From Paraphoma chrysanthemicola (taxonomy: Eukaryota; Ascomycota; Dothideomycetes; Pleosporales; Phaeosphaeriaceae), in NCBI GenBank assembly GCA_020744225.1, contig JAGMWG010000011.1, positions 62,001-126,000 on the forward strand: a stretch of 64,000 nucleotides of DNA. Direction: 5' to 3'. The notes beneath the pieces are model-generated. The model was not told the DNA's origin. It saw only the letters and a list, made by a program, of their open reading frames with translations, and searched no databases. Of this stretch, positions 53,685 through 64,000 are shown piece after piece (within the stretch, counting starts at the first letter, position 1; each line of letters begins with the position of its first letter). The position numbers were made by a program, and so were the translations under genes.

Positions 53685-54122
53685 ATGGCTGGCGCGAAGA
53701 CGAGAACCGAAGGAGTGTACATACTGATACCATGTTTTGATGATTGTTACGAGAGCTTTTATAGCGAAGATTGTCCTCGAATGTATAGACTTTGTTCCTG
53801 TAAAGAGTTCCTGAAAGCGGCGTGAAGTAATCAGCTTGCCTGTACTACCAGGCTTCGCTACAGTCGTTGCCCGGTCGGACAAGAGTGGTGTTTCGATTTG
53901 CTCGATTACAGAGAGCTGTCTAACTTCAGAGAATTCTATTAATCAAGTTTAATATACGAAGCGTCTTGAAGATATTCAGGCTTTGGTAGACACTACGTTC
54001 GAAATCGACATTCTGCAGTCGAGCTTGAACGGGCACAAAGTATTGCGGTTCCTGGTGGCAACGCTCATTTCAAATAAGGGCCGCCCCGAAGGTAAGGTAA
54101 TTGTACCAAATCGCAAGAACTG
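53685..54122. other. intergenic between convergent genes
   Basis: 438 bp between the stops of the permease (plus) and the Zn2Cys6 regulator (minus); presumed 3' UTRs. Nothing else recognised. Confidence 0.55.
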
Positions 54123-55918
54123 CTACCCAGTTCCAAAATTCGCCATGCTCAACTTCCGACTGATATGATTATACGTCGCCAACTGCCCGTGCCTTTGCTC
54201 GCTTCTTGGGACCTCCATGGTTAGCATTTGTGCTTGCCCCTGCACGTCCGCAAGATCTTCCAGTCCGGCCGCCGTTTTGCTTTGCGCAACCTGATACCAT
54301 GGATCGTTTCCCATTGGCGACTGCAACTCTAGCGGCAAGTTTGGACTACTCGCATTGCTCACTGCCTCGGGGAACATGGTTTGCAAGCGCTCTAGTTTCT
54401 CTAGCAAAATTCCGCGGCGTGTTGCGTCGAGGTGGGGGAACAAAAGCACAAAATCGAGAATGAAGAGGAAATCATCAATACGTAGAGCCGTCTCGTCTAG
54501 CGTAGCAGCTGGGACATGTATCAAGACATCAGCAATGGTATCCGTGATCTCGAACAGCTTTTGCGTAATACTGCTCCCGTGGACTTCAATATCTTGGCGA
54601 GACATGCTCGACACTTGTAGTCGCAGTGTTTGGCTCAGACGTACTGGGAACAGGAGTGACAGACACTCCTTGGAGGATCGCGATGACAACAACGTCTGGC
54701 CCATAGCGAGACGCCAGACCAGTGTACGCAGCCATTCACGCGTGATGGTCAGGTCAGCTCGCTGCATCATGGACAGATTTGCGAGCTCACGCGCATCGGC
54801 TTCGGGATCTCCTTCCAGCTCCCGCGATTTCGCTTCAACCCAAGTGCTGGTCACTTGACCATCCTTGGTGCCTAGCCAACTGGTCAAGAACTCTGTGTCA
54901 AGAAGGCGGAAGAGTTTAATGATCTGATTAAAGCCCTCATGGACTTGTATTGGAATGGTGGGGTCGGCTTCTGGAAGAGTGTAGAGAGGCGGCAGGATTG
55001 CATGGCGGTAGTCTAGGATGGCCAGAAATCGTTCGTGGATGTAAGCCTGCCAAAAAAGCCGCTGTCTCCTCGAGCGTTCAGAAGGAGGTAGGGCTGCGGC
55101 TTGCTCTGCGTTGTCGATGCGAAGGAGTTGGATGTTGGTGATTGCGTCTCGCATGTAGAAGAAGGCTGCGTCGACTCCTTGCAGGCTCATGAGGCAGTTG
55201 TGTATAAAAATCGACTGCATGGCTCGCATGACGGAGGAGTGATAGTTCCGTCGGGGCGGAAGCATACTATCAATCGAGCAGTCCATGAGATGCTCGATGG
55301 TCTGTAGGACTTCTTCGGTCCGCCGCTCGCCGTAGCGCGTCAAGTTCAACGTGCAGCCGCCAAACGCGTAGATGAAGGACCGCACCTCCTGGTCGGTGTC
55401 CATGACGTGAATCCATTGCCGAAGCTCCTGCTCTGAGATGACGGGCTGCACTGGGTAGACGCCTTGCACATAATCCGGGATGAGGTCAAGAAAGAAAGCC
55501 TGATTGTACTGTGATGGGTAGGGTGAGGATGGGGAGGCTGGGTGCAGTCAGCGAACCTTGATGGTAAGGAGTGCCCAACCTGTCTTAGCAAGACTCTAGG
55601 CGTGGTAGACATACTGGCATCGCCGTTGTTGTTCTCGACCGACTGCGCTACCCCATATGGCGCCTGGAACATGCCTTGCGCCGCAATCGCCGGAAGTAAC
55701 GGAGGCGAGGTGGCATTGACGTTGGCTGTCTGGTTCCTGAACTCGGAGATGATATGCCCTCTCTTGCCCTGTGATCGTTGCTTGCCGGTTGCTGAGTATA
55801 TGCATCGCAGCCCTAGATGCGCGCATTGCTGACATCGTTCCTGGCCGTTGCACTTGACCTTCCGCCGCTTGCATGCGTCACAGGCTTTGGAGACACGTTT
55901 CTGAACTGGCTGATCCAT
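54123..55918 (-). CDS. Zn2Cys6 regulator of the MalR/AmyR type, candidate activator of the maltose locus
   Basis: Two exons: 55615..55918 and 54123..55537, read leftwards. The 77-nt intron has donor GTATGT, branch CTGAC and acceptor CCCAG, and the phases match; the product is 572 aa. An alternative splice at the nearer AGACAG would hit a stop. The zinc cluster is at residues 13-40 (ACDACKRRKVKCNGQERCQQCAHLGLRC), followed by the basic KRGHIISEFR seen in sugar-responsive regulators. After the splice come SQYNQAFFLDLIPDYVQGVYPVQPVIS and a helical regulatory domain. Such factors activate alpha-glucosidase and permease genes on maltose. The role here is inferred from family resemblance and location. 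Confidence 0.9.
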
Positions 55919-58468
55919 GGCAGCGGGTCATGTCGTGCAAGCAGTGCTTTTGTAACGCGGCCGCCCTGGAGCGGAGAAAGTCTGGGGACGGACAGCCAAA
56001 ATGCGGAGTAGCGCAGCAGGCGCCTGATTGGCTGTACCAGTGGACGTCCTCCGAAGCTTCCAAACTTCCACGCATGATGCATGGCTGATCACTAGTTTAC
56101 CCGAACACGGACGGGACGGGTGAACGTCTGCGACATTTGATGCCCTTACCCTGCGCCCGACGATCGTGTCTCGGGGGCACACGTACTATTTGGGTCACGT
56201 CCCCAGCCAGACAGCGTTGTACTGGTCACCAACTAGCGAGGCTCCGGATGCCGCTTCGTAGTAGCACGCAGCTGTGGCCATCAAACATCTCACGGATGCA
56301 CACCATGACTGTGTTACACCTTCCACTCTGCTACTGATGCTAACAAGGCGCTACCTAACGACACTTGGTGCCAACTTGATGCGGCTGGTCTCCCCGAAGG
56401 TGGCTGCCCTCTGACATGTCGCTGCTGAGCAGCCTAAGCGAACACGGGCCGAGTTGCTCAATGCGGCTTCGTGCGAAGATATCGTCTGTGCTTCCCAGGT
56501 ACAGTTGTGCAGACTACCACCTTTCCAGAGCTGACCTTCGGGACATGTGCATGGCGTGGCAACTAGGGCTAGGGCTGGCCCCAAGGCTGAGGCTACCCGA
56601 ACCTCGAACAACCATGCACGTCGTGGTCTACCGTCTATCGCACCTGGCGTGCGCATATCACGTTAGGCTCGTGTGTAAAATCTCCCCATGACTGAGTCCA
56701 GCATGTCATGCAGCTGGTGTGTTCTCAGCAGCGAAAACGACGACTCGCGTGTGGGGATCTGAGCACCATCAAACAGACACACATGGTCAATCATTCAACA
56801 CATGACCTAGGAAGAAATATTCATAAGGACTCTGACACCACGCATGGACAGCTGCTGGTTTCTCTCCGCCTCGAGAAGGAGGCACCCAGGTTTATGCCTT
56901 CCACCCTGGCAAAGTCGGTGGAATTTCGAGCGACCTGTGAAGTCATTTTGAAGCCGGGACGAAGCACATTCAGCCCGAGTTGAATGATTACGAGAGTGCC
57001 TGTACGAATGAGAGGCTGGATATGAGCATGATAGTGTTCTTTGGAGGAGGCATCCACATCACCATGCATCTCGGCCTCACTCGTGTACATCAAAGCATTC
57101 TAGATTCTGTAATACCATTAGCTTTGGTATATTTCGGGGGTCTGGCGATGACTCACTTTGTAGAGATACTTGATTCCGTGTGTGCAGCAGCTATCTCCTC
57201 GAGTAGCTTTTAACAATTCTCCAAGATCCCAGGTCAGTCAATATTGCGTACACATGCATCTCCATGCTCGGAATAAATGTTCTGTTCCCAAACTCCTTGT
57301 CTATTCATGGTTACATTATTCGGTGTAGCTGTCCGCGAATATATCTGTTTGTTGCATGACGCTCGCATTGTAGTCCCAAAGTGTGGTCTTTCGGCCAACG
57401 CATTAATCGTTGGCGACAGCACCTCTGCCGCATGCCGCTGCAAGAGGTAGCATAGTTTGTGACGCATCTGCGATCGATGTGGTGGTTCGTTTGATTCGAA
57501 TAAGTGGTGATGCCTACTTGCTTCACGGAGCTTGTCCCCGGCGTGGCTTGGTCTTGCCGATTAGCGACTGGGTCGGCGCGACACCCACACCACACGTTCT
57601 CCCTTGACACTTTCCTTGTGGGACCTTCTGGCCTCAACGCATACTATACATAGACATACCTGCGGCATACTTGTGCGTGAGGCGATGGCTGACGGCATGG
57701 CGTTGGCCGGGCCGCCCACAATATGTTTGTTCAGGAGGTATAGGGCACAAGTGCTTACGCATCAGAACGCCTATGGCAGAAAGATAAGACAACTCTCTGT
57801 ACTAGATTTTGCGACGTAAACTTTTGGCGCATTCGCTAGCTGGGTAACCCAACGGTGATGCGTACTGGCTCCAGGATCGATCGAGTGCGTGTGAGATCAC
57901 GTGTTGCGCTACTCGGTACTTCCAGCCAATCACTACTTCATTCATCGCCGCAAACCATCTAACATATTGTTTTCCGACAAAGATCAAGCTCAGAGCGAGT
58001 GCAGATTCTATCACTGGGCTTTTAGGCGAACGTTGTGCTAATGTCTCGGAGATGGATCTCAATGTAGAAACAGGGGAGTATGCAGGTTTAACACGCCAAA
58101 TCACTCAAAAGCTTGGATGCCATCATTCGACAAAGCTTAATGACCATGGGTTTCGCAAGGGGCATTATCAATGGTCTGATGCTGCCAAGCTCCGCGGATC
58201 CTTCGTGTGATATCACCAACACAGCATGGTGCACAGTCAACCAATAAACATTGTTCATACAACAATTCGTGCTCGTAGCCTTCGCAATCTTCGCAAAAGT
58301 GGTATCTAAAAAGTGCCAGCCATGTTTTTTCCGCACCATGGCAAACCAGTCCTGTGTGTATAAAACGCCGCCGCCATGTGTGAATCAGTTTCAGTCTACC
58401 CAAAGTGATGGTTGATAATAATAATACATGTAAGAGAATGCGCTCTAAGCGGTGGTACAACGACCTCA
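55919..58468. other. gene-free tract of 2.5 kb
   Basis: The longest gene-free stretch of the window. Only ORFs of 60-120 codons without family or splice support. The left end is the promoter of the Zn2Cys6 regulator. I see no long repeat, tRNA or transposon protein. Confidence 0.4.
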
Positions 58469-59712
58469 TCATGCTTTGAAGTTGGCCGTGGTCCATTCCG
58501 TGTACTCTTTCTTGAGGTCACGCTGGACCCAGGGGATGGTGATGGCGGTCCAGACACCAGCCCAAAGAAATGGTAGGACCCAGCCGACCTGGTCTTGTTA
58601 GCGGAGAAGGGGGAAGGTGTGGTGGGACGAAACATACAACATAAGCAGCATCGCGCTGGATAGTGAAAACGATAGCCGTGCAGACGGCGGAGCAAACGAT
58701 GGCGCCGATAGCCCAGAAGAGCGTCAGGCGGTGCAGCATTTCGCGAAAGGCCTTGCTGGCTTGGTAGCGGAGGTTGAGTCGCTGGCGAAACTGGGTGCCG
58801 CCCGATCCGTCGACGGCGCAAATGTCCTCGATGTAGGCGTAGATGCCTGGGCGGAGCGGTGCGCCTTGTGGCAGGGAGGAAATGCGACACGGCGCGGGCA
58901 CCTTCATGACGCGCAGGATGTCGACGAGGAGCAGCTCGACACCGATGGCGAAGAGCATGGTGGAGGCGGGCATGGCAAGGACGCGGATGGGCGGGTCGTG
59001 GGGGCATGTGCCGCTGCGAAGCGTTAGTGTGGATCTTGTTGGCGAGGAGCGAGCAGAGAGGCGTACGCGATCAGCTCGATCATAACGAAGAACCATCCGA
59101 CAGACAAGTTCCAATGGAACCAATCGAGCTGCAACGGATTAGCCATGGCAAGCGGTGGGGGTGGGCTACGCTCACATAATGTCTCTGGGCACCTATGACC
59201 CTGCAGTTGGAGTTCTTGCGCCACAGTCGTGCAAATCGGATGAAGTACTCGACAATGGAGACGGTGCCGAGCAGGGCGGTGCTGATGCTGAAGACGGCAT
59301 TGGCGGACAGCTGGTCTCTGGTCAGGCCGTACCACATGCCAAAGTACATGCCAATGGGCATGAGGATGCAGTCGACGAAGATGAGGAACCAGAACCAGAA
59401 AATGGACTTCTGGCGCACGCGCAGCGAGTACTCAAGCGGCGGCGGGCGGCGGAAGTCGGGGTCGTCGTACGTGACCTGGGTGTGGGGATAAATGGCGTGT
59501 GGGTTGGGGGAGGCGGCGCGCGAGGCGTTTGTGCTGGGGACGGCCGTGGTGTTGCGCGGATTGCGCTCGCCATTGCTGGCATCGTCGTCGCCCGCGCCGT
59601 CGATGTGGATGCCCGGCACCTGCAGCGTGTTGGCCTGGCCGGCGCTGGGGACGGTGGATGCTGTCTCTGGCTCTGGCCGCAGCGGCTCCGTTGACGGCTG
59701 CTGGGCAGCCAT
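58469..59712 (-). CDS. multi-span fungal membrane protein, function unknown
   Basis: Four exons: 59176..59712, 59067..59128, 58638..59013 and 58469..58588, read leftwards. Introns are 47, 53 and 49 nt; phases agree and the product is 364 aa. A disordered N-terminus of about 85 residues (Pro/Ser/Thr/Asn-rich) is followed by SLRVRQKSIFWFWFLIFVDCILMPIG and about seven spans. Recognisable stretches are FHWNLSVGWFFVMIELIAG, PASTMLFAIGVELLLVDIL, FWAIGAIVCSAVCTAIVFTI and VGWVLPFLWAGVWTAITIPW. The C-terminus is short and charged. The spacing of spans and loops suggests a conserved fungal family, but I cannot name it. The ATG was chosen because the upstream frame lacks one. It diverges from the lipase gene. 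Confidence 0.85.
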
Positions 59713-60196
59713 GGTGTGGTGCGGTGTCGTGAACGTGGACGTGGACGTGGACGTGGACGTGGTGTGGAGTTCAGAACGGTAGTGTAATGCTAAGGTGTGG
59801 AAGCAACGGATGAAGAAGGGCGGAGTGTCTTGCCCAAGTCTTGTCCGGATGCCAACGGGAGCGGAGAGAGACAACGAGGGTCGGCGGCGTCTTGGAGTGC
59901 AGGTTGCGCCGACGAGATACTTGGCTGGCTCTGACTTAATAGCTTGTCAACTTATCAGACGACGGGTCCGTCAGCAGCGTGCATGACTTTTGAATCGGCG
60001 GCTTCGCTGATGTCATGGGCTATGGGGCTTGGCGCCGCGCCCGCTTCCAAGACGCGCACCGCTTGCATTCGCTGCATTCAAATGCAACATCAGCCGACCC
60101 CTGTCGTGACCTCATCAACACCACCTCCTCCATCTGCACCTCACGCCTCTCTGCCTGCTTGCCTGCCCGGCCAGGAGTATGTAATTGAACCCTCCC
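59713..60196. promoter_or_regulatory. divergent promoter, membrane protein (minus) / lipase (plus), with a hexanucleotide repeat
   Basis: 484 bp. A GTGGAC repeat (four full units plus a partial, 59735..59762) lies in the presumed 5' UTR of the minus-strand gene. No other element is recognised. Confidence 0.6.
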
Positions 60197-61405
60197 ATGG
60201 CCGCTGTGTTGGGCCTGCTCGTGCATTATTGTCTTGTTGTGATTCTCGTGTCTGCCGCCGTTGCTCGCAGCCATGGCACACAGCACCCGCTCGTCGCGCC
60301 GCCCGCCATCGCCCACGCCAACGCCAACGGCTCGCTGATCTCGCAGGCGCTCTTCTGGGAGCTCGAGGAGCTGGCGCGCATCGTCGACATCGCCTACTGC
60401 GTCGGCACCGCGGGGCTGGGCATCCAGAAGCCGTTCCAGTGCGCGAGCCGCTGCGGCGACCGCGACTTTGAGACGTTCGAGCTGGTCACGGCGTGGAACA
60501 CTGGGCCCTTCCTGTCCGACTCGTGCGGCTACATCGCCCTCTCGCACGCGCCCGCGAACCCGCGCCTCATCCTCGCCTTCCGCGGCACCTACTCGGTCGC
60601 CAACACCATCGCAGACCTCTCTACCATCCCGCAAGAGTACGTGCCCTACCCGGCCGACGACGACGACGGCGGCGACAGCGACGACCAAGATGGCGGCGAC
60701 GACTTCCTCCGCCCTCGACACGCCAGCAGCGACGACCCGCCGCCCGCCACCCAGCCCAAGTGCCCCAACTGCACCGTCCACACGGGCTTCTACTCGTCCT
60801 GGCTCAACACGCGCAAGGCCATTCTGCCCTACGTGACCGAAGCCCTCGACAAGTACCCCGGCTACAAGCTGGTCTTGGTCGGCCACTCGCTCGGGGGCGC
60901 CGTTGCAGCCCTCGCCGGCCTCGACTTTAAGGCACGCGGATGGGACCCGCACGTGACCACCTTTGGCGAGCCGCGACTGGGCAACAAGGAATTCACCGCC
61001 TACGTTGACGGCCGTTTCAACATCTCCGCCCGCCACGAGTCCAACAGATTCCACCGCGTCACGCATGCTGGCGACCCTGTGCCGCTCCTGCCCTTGGCCG
61101 AGTGGGGCTACGGCATGCACAGCGAGGAGATCTACATTTCCGAGACAGATCTGCCCTTCTCCATCGCAGACGTCAAGTACTGCAACGGCGATGAGGACCC
61201 ACGCTGCATAGCTGGGAGCGACGACGACCGTCCTGGCTGGGGTGTGCCGGCGCGCTTCAAATTCTGGCAACTCTTCTTTGCACACCGAGACTACTTCTGG
61301 CGCCTCGGGCTGTGTCTGCCTACTGCGTCTACTCCTGAGGACTGGTACCCGAAACACAATGACGGCCAAGGTGTTGGTGCGGTCTCTGGGATTGATGAAT
61401 TATGA
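60197..61405 (+). CDS. secreted class 3 (fungal-type) triacylglycerol lipase
   Basis: An intronless 402-aa ORF from the first ATG. An N-terminal signal is visible (VLGLLVHYCLVVILVSAAVA). The lipase nucleophile is Ser231 in GHSLGGA, the acid Asp293 in HAGDPVPLLP and the base His308 in GMHSEEIYI, the normal class-3 triad. FRGTYSVANTIADL is the oxyanion-side loop and TTFGEPRLGNKEF follows the nucleophile. Odd: a stretch of about 30 residues (155-185) rich in Asp and Gly (DDDDGGDSDDQDGGDD) sits before PKCPNCTVHTGF, and could be a surface loop near the lid. The C-terminus (WQLFFAHRDYFWRLG) is family-like. Substrates are presumably acylglycerols; the physiological role is unknown. Confidence 0.93.
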   Translation: MAAVLGLLVHYCLVVILVSAAVARSHGTQHPLVAPPAIAHANANGSLISQALFWELEELARIVDIAYCVGTAGLGIQKPFQCASRCGDRDFETFELVTAWNTGPFLSDSCGYIALSHAPANPRLILAFRGTYSVANTIADLSTIPQEYVPYPADDDDGGDSDDQDGGDDFLRPRHASSDDPPPATQPKCPNCTVHTGFYSSWLNTRKAILPYVTEALDKYPGYKLVLVGHSLGGAVAALAGLDFKARGWDPHVTTFGEPRLGNKEFTAYVDGRFNISARHESNRFHRVTHAGDPVPLLPLAEWGYGMHSEEIYISETDLPFSIADVKYCNGDEDPRCIAGSDDDRPGWGVPARFKFWQLFFAHRDYFWRLGLCLPTASTPEDWYPKHNDGQGVGAVSGIDEL

Positions 61406-61459
61406 TCAGTTATGTCTTTTGTATCATCCTGGTTGTAGGTAGTTTTGTACATGTCATTC

Positions 61460-62092
61460 TCACACTGTCGCACCCAACTCCCGCTCCATTGCAACTTGCT
61501 CTTTGTCGACAATGATGATACCCTTGCCCTTCATCCTCCCACTGTGAGCCAGCTCAACCGCCTTCTCAATCTCGTCCAGTCCGTTGAATGCATTCGTGTG
61601 CACACTAATCCCATGCCCGGCGACCAGCGCCAACATGTCCCGCGCCTCGCTTGGGCTCGCTATCAAACTTCCGCGGATCCGAATGTCTCTGAAGATCAAC
61701 TCGCGAAAGGGAATAACCACATTGTCGGGCTGTGCAATCTGGATCACTGTACCGTGCATTCGCGTCATACCGCAGCAGGTCGCCATTGCGCTGTTCGCAT
61801 CGCTGACATTCAGCGTACACGCTACGCCTTCGCCATTGGTGACGGCGTGGACCGCTTTGACAACAGCTTCGACTCCCTTCCTCGCATCGACAACGACATC
61901 TGCACCGCCGTTCCGCGTGAGCTCGAGTCCTTCATCCCGCGCATCGACACCGACGACATTCAGCCCGAGTGCCTTGGCAAATTGCACACCCAAGTGTCCC
62001 CGTCCGCCTCCGCTCCCGGCAATGCCGAGCCACTCGCTACAACCACATTTTAACATCAACGCAGTGTGAACGTTTCCAAGGGCTCGTAGCAT
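61460..62092 (-). pseudogene. 5'-truncated zinc-type alcohol dehydrogenase remnant
   Basis: The ORF from the ATG at 62092 (210 aa) covers only the cofactor-binding and C-terminal part. It has GIAGSGGGRGHLGVQFAKALG (Rossmann GxGxxG-like), VVGVDARDEGLEL, GTVIQIAQPDNVVIPFRELIFRD, GSLIASPSEARDML and GKGIIIVDKEQ, matching fungal ADH1-type enzymes. The N-terminal catalytic domain with its zinc ligands (GHE motif, structural Cys cluster) is absent; I found no trace of it in the 420 bp upstream on this strand. Without it the protein cannot be a working dehydrogenase. The remaining frame is intact, so truncation may be recent, or the piece may have been captured. A short exon farther off is the alternative. 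Confidence 0.7.
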
Positions 62093-62523
62093 TTTACTCA
62101 CTTATACATACAGCAGCTTGAAGGCTCTCAGCGCATTAAAAATTTTGCGCTAGAGTCTTACACGTACGCGAGGGTCTTCAGAAAATGTGAAGATGGTGCA
62201 CGAGCCACCCATGGACGGCACTAACTGCATCAGCACTCGGCCCATCTTACATCAGCTCCCACTGGTCGCCTAAGGGCCCTCTGAGAGTCATCTGCGCTTC
62301 ACATAGCACTCTCTTGTTCCGTCGTCTGCAAAAGCACTATCTTGGGTTATCGTGGGTTCAATATTGGGATGTTGTAGATCTCGTAACAGCAACGCTTGGC
62401 GCGGCATGCACAAACACTCTGGTCCGCGCTGTTTATATCGCTAGGCAGCCTTTTCCTCCTCAAAGTACTCTTAGCTGGCCAGGAACCCATGCCAAGACTG
62501 CATTCCTATTACTTCTACTTATA
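62093..62523. other. intergenic, promoter of the right-edge Zn2Cys6 gene
   Basis: 431 bp. I looked here on the minus strand for the missing dehydrogenase N-terminus and did not find it. Nothing else is recognised. Confidence 0.55.
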
Positions 62524-64000
62524 ATGCCGAACGTCGGTCGACCTTCGAAAGGATGTCAAAATTGTCGGGCGAGGAAAATCAAAGTAAGTCAGTAGAACCC
62601 GTCCTACCCATGTCCATGAACTTACAAAATTAGTGCGACCAAAAGCGGCCTTCCTGCTCGCAATGTAGGCGCGCAGGGAGAGCTTGCCATGGGTATCGTG
62701 ATGCCCTGTCCATGATGTTCAAAAATGAGAGTGAAGTCGTGGCAAAAAAAGCAGAAAAAAGATACGAGAAGCTTGCGAAGCAAAAGCCAGCGTCGAAGAA
62801 AGACCCTCGCACACCGACGACAGACTCTTCAGAATGGCCTTTCGACCAGGATTGGCTAACGTCGCAAGTTGGCACGCACGTAGTGCCATATACTCGTTAC
62901 CCAACGCCCGAGAGCATGACGCGCGAAATAGTGCCTTCCATCGAAGACCAGGCACTGGGCTTCTTCATCGGAAACTACGTCGCGCTCCCCCTCATTGTGC
63001 CTCGCGGCCAATTTGAATGGGTTGTGGAGCTCCTCGCGCAGCCAGACACTGAAGAAATCTTGCGAAAAAGCGTTTATGCAGCTAGCTTGGCTGGTTTCGC
63101 GAATGCATGCAAAAGCCCTACCATAATGCAGCAAGCTCAAAGAACATATGGCGCCGCACTCCGTATGACCAACGAAGCCCTCCGCTTCAAGGAAACTGCA
63201 ATCAAAGACACTACGTTGATAGCAGTGATTATGCTTGGGATGTACGAAAATTTTGTTTTCAAAGACCGACGATCAATACAAGCATGGGCAAAGCACGTTG
63301 ACGGCGCATGCGCCCTGCTCGAGCTTCGTGGCAAAGAACAGTTCCAGAGTAGCCTTGGTCGTCGTCTCTTCCACCAGTTTTACGGCGTGGTCATGCTGGT
63401 GGCCCTTGAGACTGGGCGCGAAGTTCCTACTGCCATGCACGAGCTTTATCAACTCATGACTCCAACATCGGACTACAGCATCCACGGCCGCCAGTGGACA
63501 ACTCGCTTGATTGACGTTATGCATAGTGCCATAAACCTCAATAAGGACAAGGAGACCGACCCCAAGACCATGGTAGAGACAGCCCTCAAGATTGACCATG
63601 AGCTTGATGCGATCAAGGGACTGATGCCTAGAATATGGGACTACGATGTCATTCATCTAGATCAGCCCTCGGAGCATCTATATAGTGGTACGTATCACAC
63701 CTATCTGGAGGCCTGGATAGCGCAGATGTGGAACAATGTCAACTCCTGCCGCCTTTCGCTATACAAAATTGTTCGTGAGAACCTTGCGAGAGGCTGGATG
63801 TGGCACCAACCGGCCCTGTTCTCACCAACTGAACACGAGTCGCTCAATAGGATCGCAGAAGACGTCTTGCGTTCCACATCCACGGCGATATTCGCCTCCG
63901 TTCCCCAAATCACGGGCATGATTCCTTTTCCAGACCTCTCGATGGCAAGAAGACGAGCTTCCAAAGCAGAGCCGATCGACACCGCTCCGCTGTACACACT
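62524..64000 (+). CDS. Zn2Cys6 fungal transcription factor, cut by the window edge
   Basis: Exon 1 is 62524..62583; the 50-nt intron 62584..62633 starts GTAAGT and ends TTAG; exon 2 runs from 62634 past 64000 with no stop, so at least 475 aa are visible and the C-terminus is missing. The zinc cluster spans the splice: KGCQNCRARKIK then CDQKRPSCSQCRRAGRACHGY, all six Cys present. A Lys-rich linker follows, then a helical regulatory region with FFIGNYVALPLIVPRGQFEWV, DTTLIAVIMLGMYENF, WAKHVDGACALLELRG and GRRLFHQFYGVVMLVAL, typical of the large fungal family with the DUF3468-like fungal-specific domain. Targets are unknown. The ATG at 62524 is the only one in its frame. Confidence 0.92.

Noticed and set aside
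55575..55614. Shorter 40-nt intron in the MAL-type regulator ending at AGACAG
   Set aside because: Translation after that acceptor meets an in-frame TGA within ten codons; the CCCAG acceptor keeps the frame.
60020..61369. 449-codon minus-strand ORF over the lipase gene
   Set aside because: It is the antisense shadow of a GC-rich coding region; the plus strand has signal peptide and a full lipase triad.
1..64000. CRISPR arrays, bacterial operons, rRNA, tRNA, viral or toxin genes
   Set aside because: None seen; spliceosomal introns and the protein families show nuclear fungal DNA. I could not run a tRNA search, so a tRNA could have been missed.

Overview
The window is nuclear DNA of a filamentous ascomycete (Pezizomycotina). 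The genes carry short introns (about 42-81 nt) with GT(A/G)NG-like donors, CTAAC/CTGAC-type branch sites and CAG/TAG acceptors. The protein families are typical of that group: Zn2Cys6 regulators, 12- and 14-span MFS pumps, a pisatin-demethylase-like P450 and a fungal 7-span membrane protein. A dothideomycete is my best guess for class, held weakly. I saw no prokaryotic features, CRISPR arrays, rRNA or convincing tRNA.

Left part, about 1-5.2 kb: a fungal 7-span membrane protein (minus), a doubtful small Lys/Ala/Glu-rich ORF, and a histidine-phosphatase-fold enzyme (minus). The housekeeping block, about 5.5-39.3 kb, holds proteasome alpha7 (PRE10, minus), an unknown Gln-rich protein, mitoribosomal mL59 (minus), proteasome beta3 (PUP3), spliceosomal helicase PRP28, a secreted dienelactone-hydrolase-like enzyme, a 14-span DHA2 transporter, an SRPBCC protein, a C2H2 transcription factor, a 920-aa conserved fungal protein of unknown function, a GCK/Ste20-type kinase and the nine-exon STT4 phosphatidylinositol 4-kinase. 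A 713-bp segment bounded by a perfect 19-bp inverted repeat lies 88 bp upstream of the SRPBCC gene and looks like a non-autonomous DNA transposon (MITE) with a second inverted repeat nested inside.

Right part, about 39.7-64 kb, is accessory in character. A secretory-pathway membrane protein is followed by a possible small metabolic cluster: Zn2Cys6 regulator, P450 and a Dal5-type transporter, the last two divergent. Then comes a clear MAL-type locus: a GH13 alpha-glucosidase (minus) and an alpha-glucoside/sugar permease (plus) diverging from a 1.05-kb promoter, with a Zn2Cys6 regulator of the MalR/AmyR type converging on the permease. After a 2.5-kb gene-free tract come a multi-span membrane protein, a secreted class-3 lipase, a 5'-truncated zinc alcohol dehydrogenase remnant, and a Zn2Cys6 regulator that runs off the right edge.

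Spliced gene models were built by hand, with reading-frame and splice-phase arithmetic checked for every multi-exon gene. Two proteasome genes and STT4 begin with coding exons of only 3-5 nt, which automatic gene callers often miss. No undescribed multi-gene system stands out. The most unusual items are the nested inverted-repeat element, the MAL-type locus, the truncated dehydrogenase and several conserved-looking proteins of unknown function.
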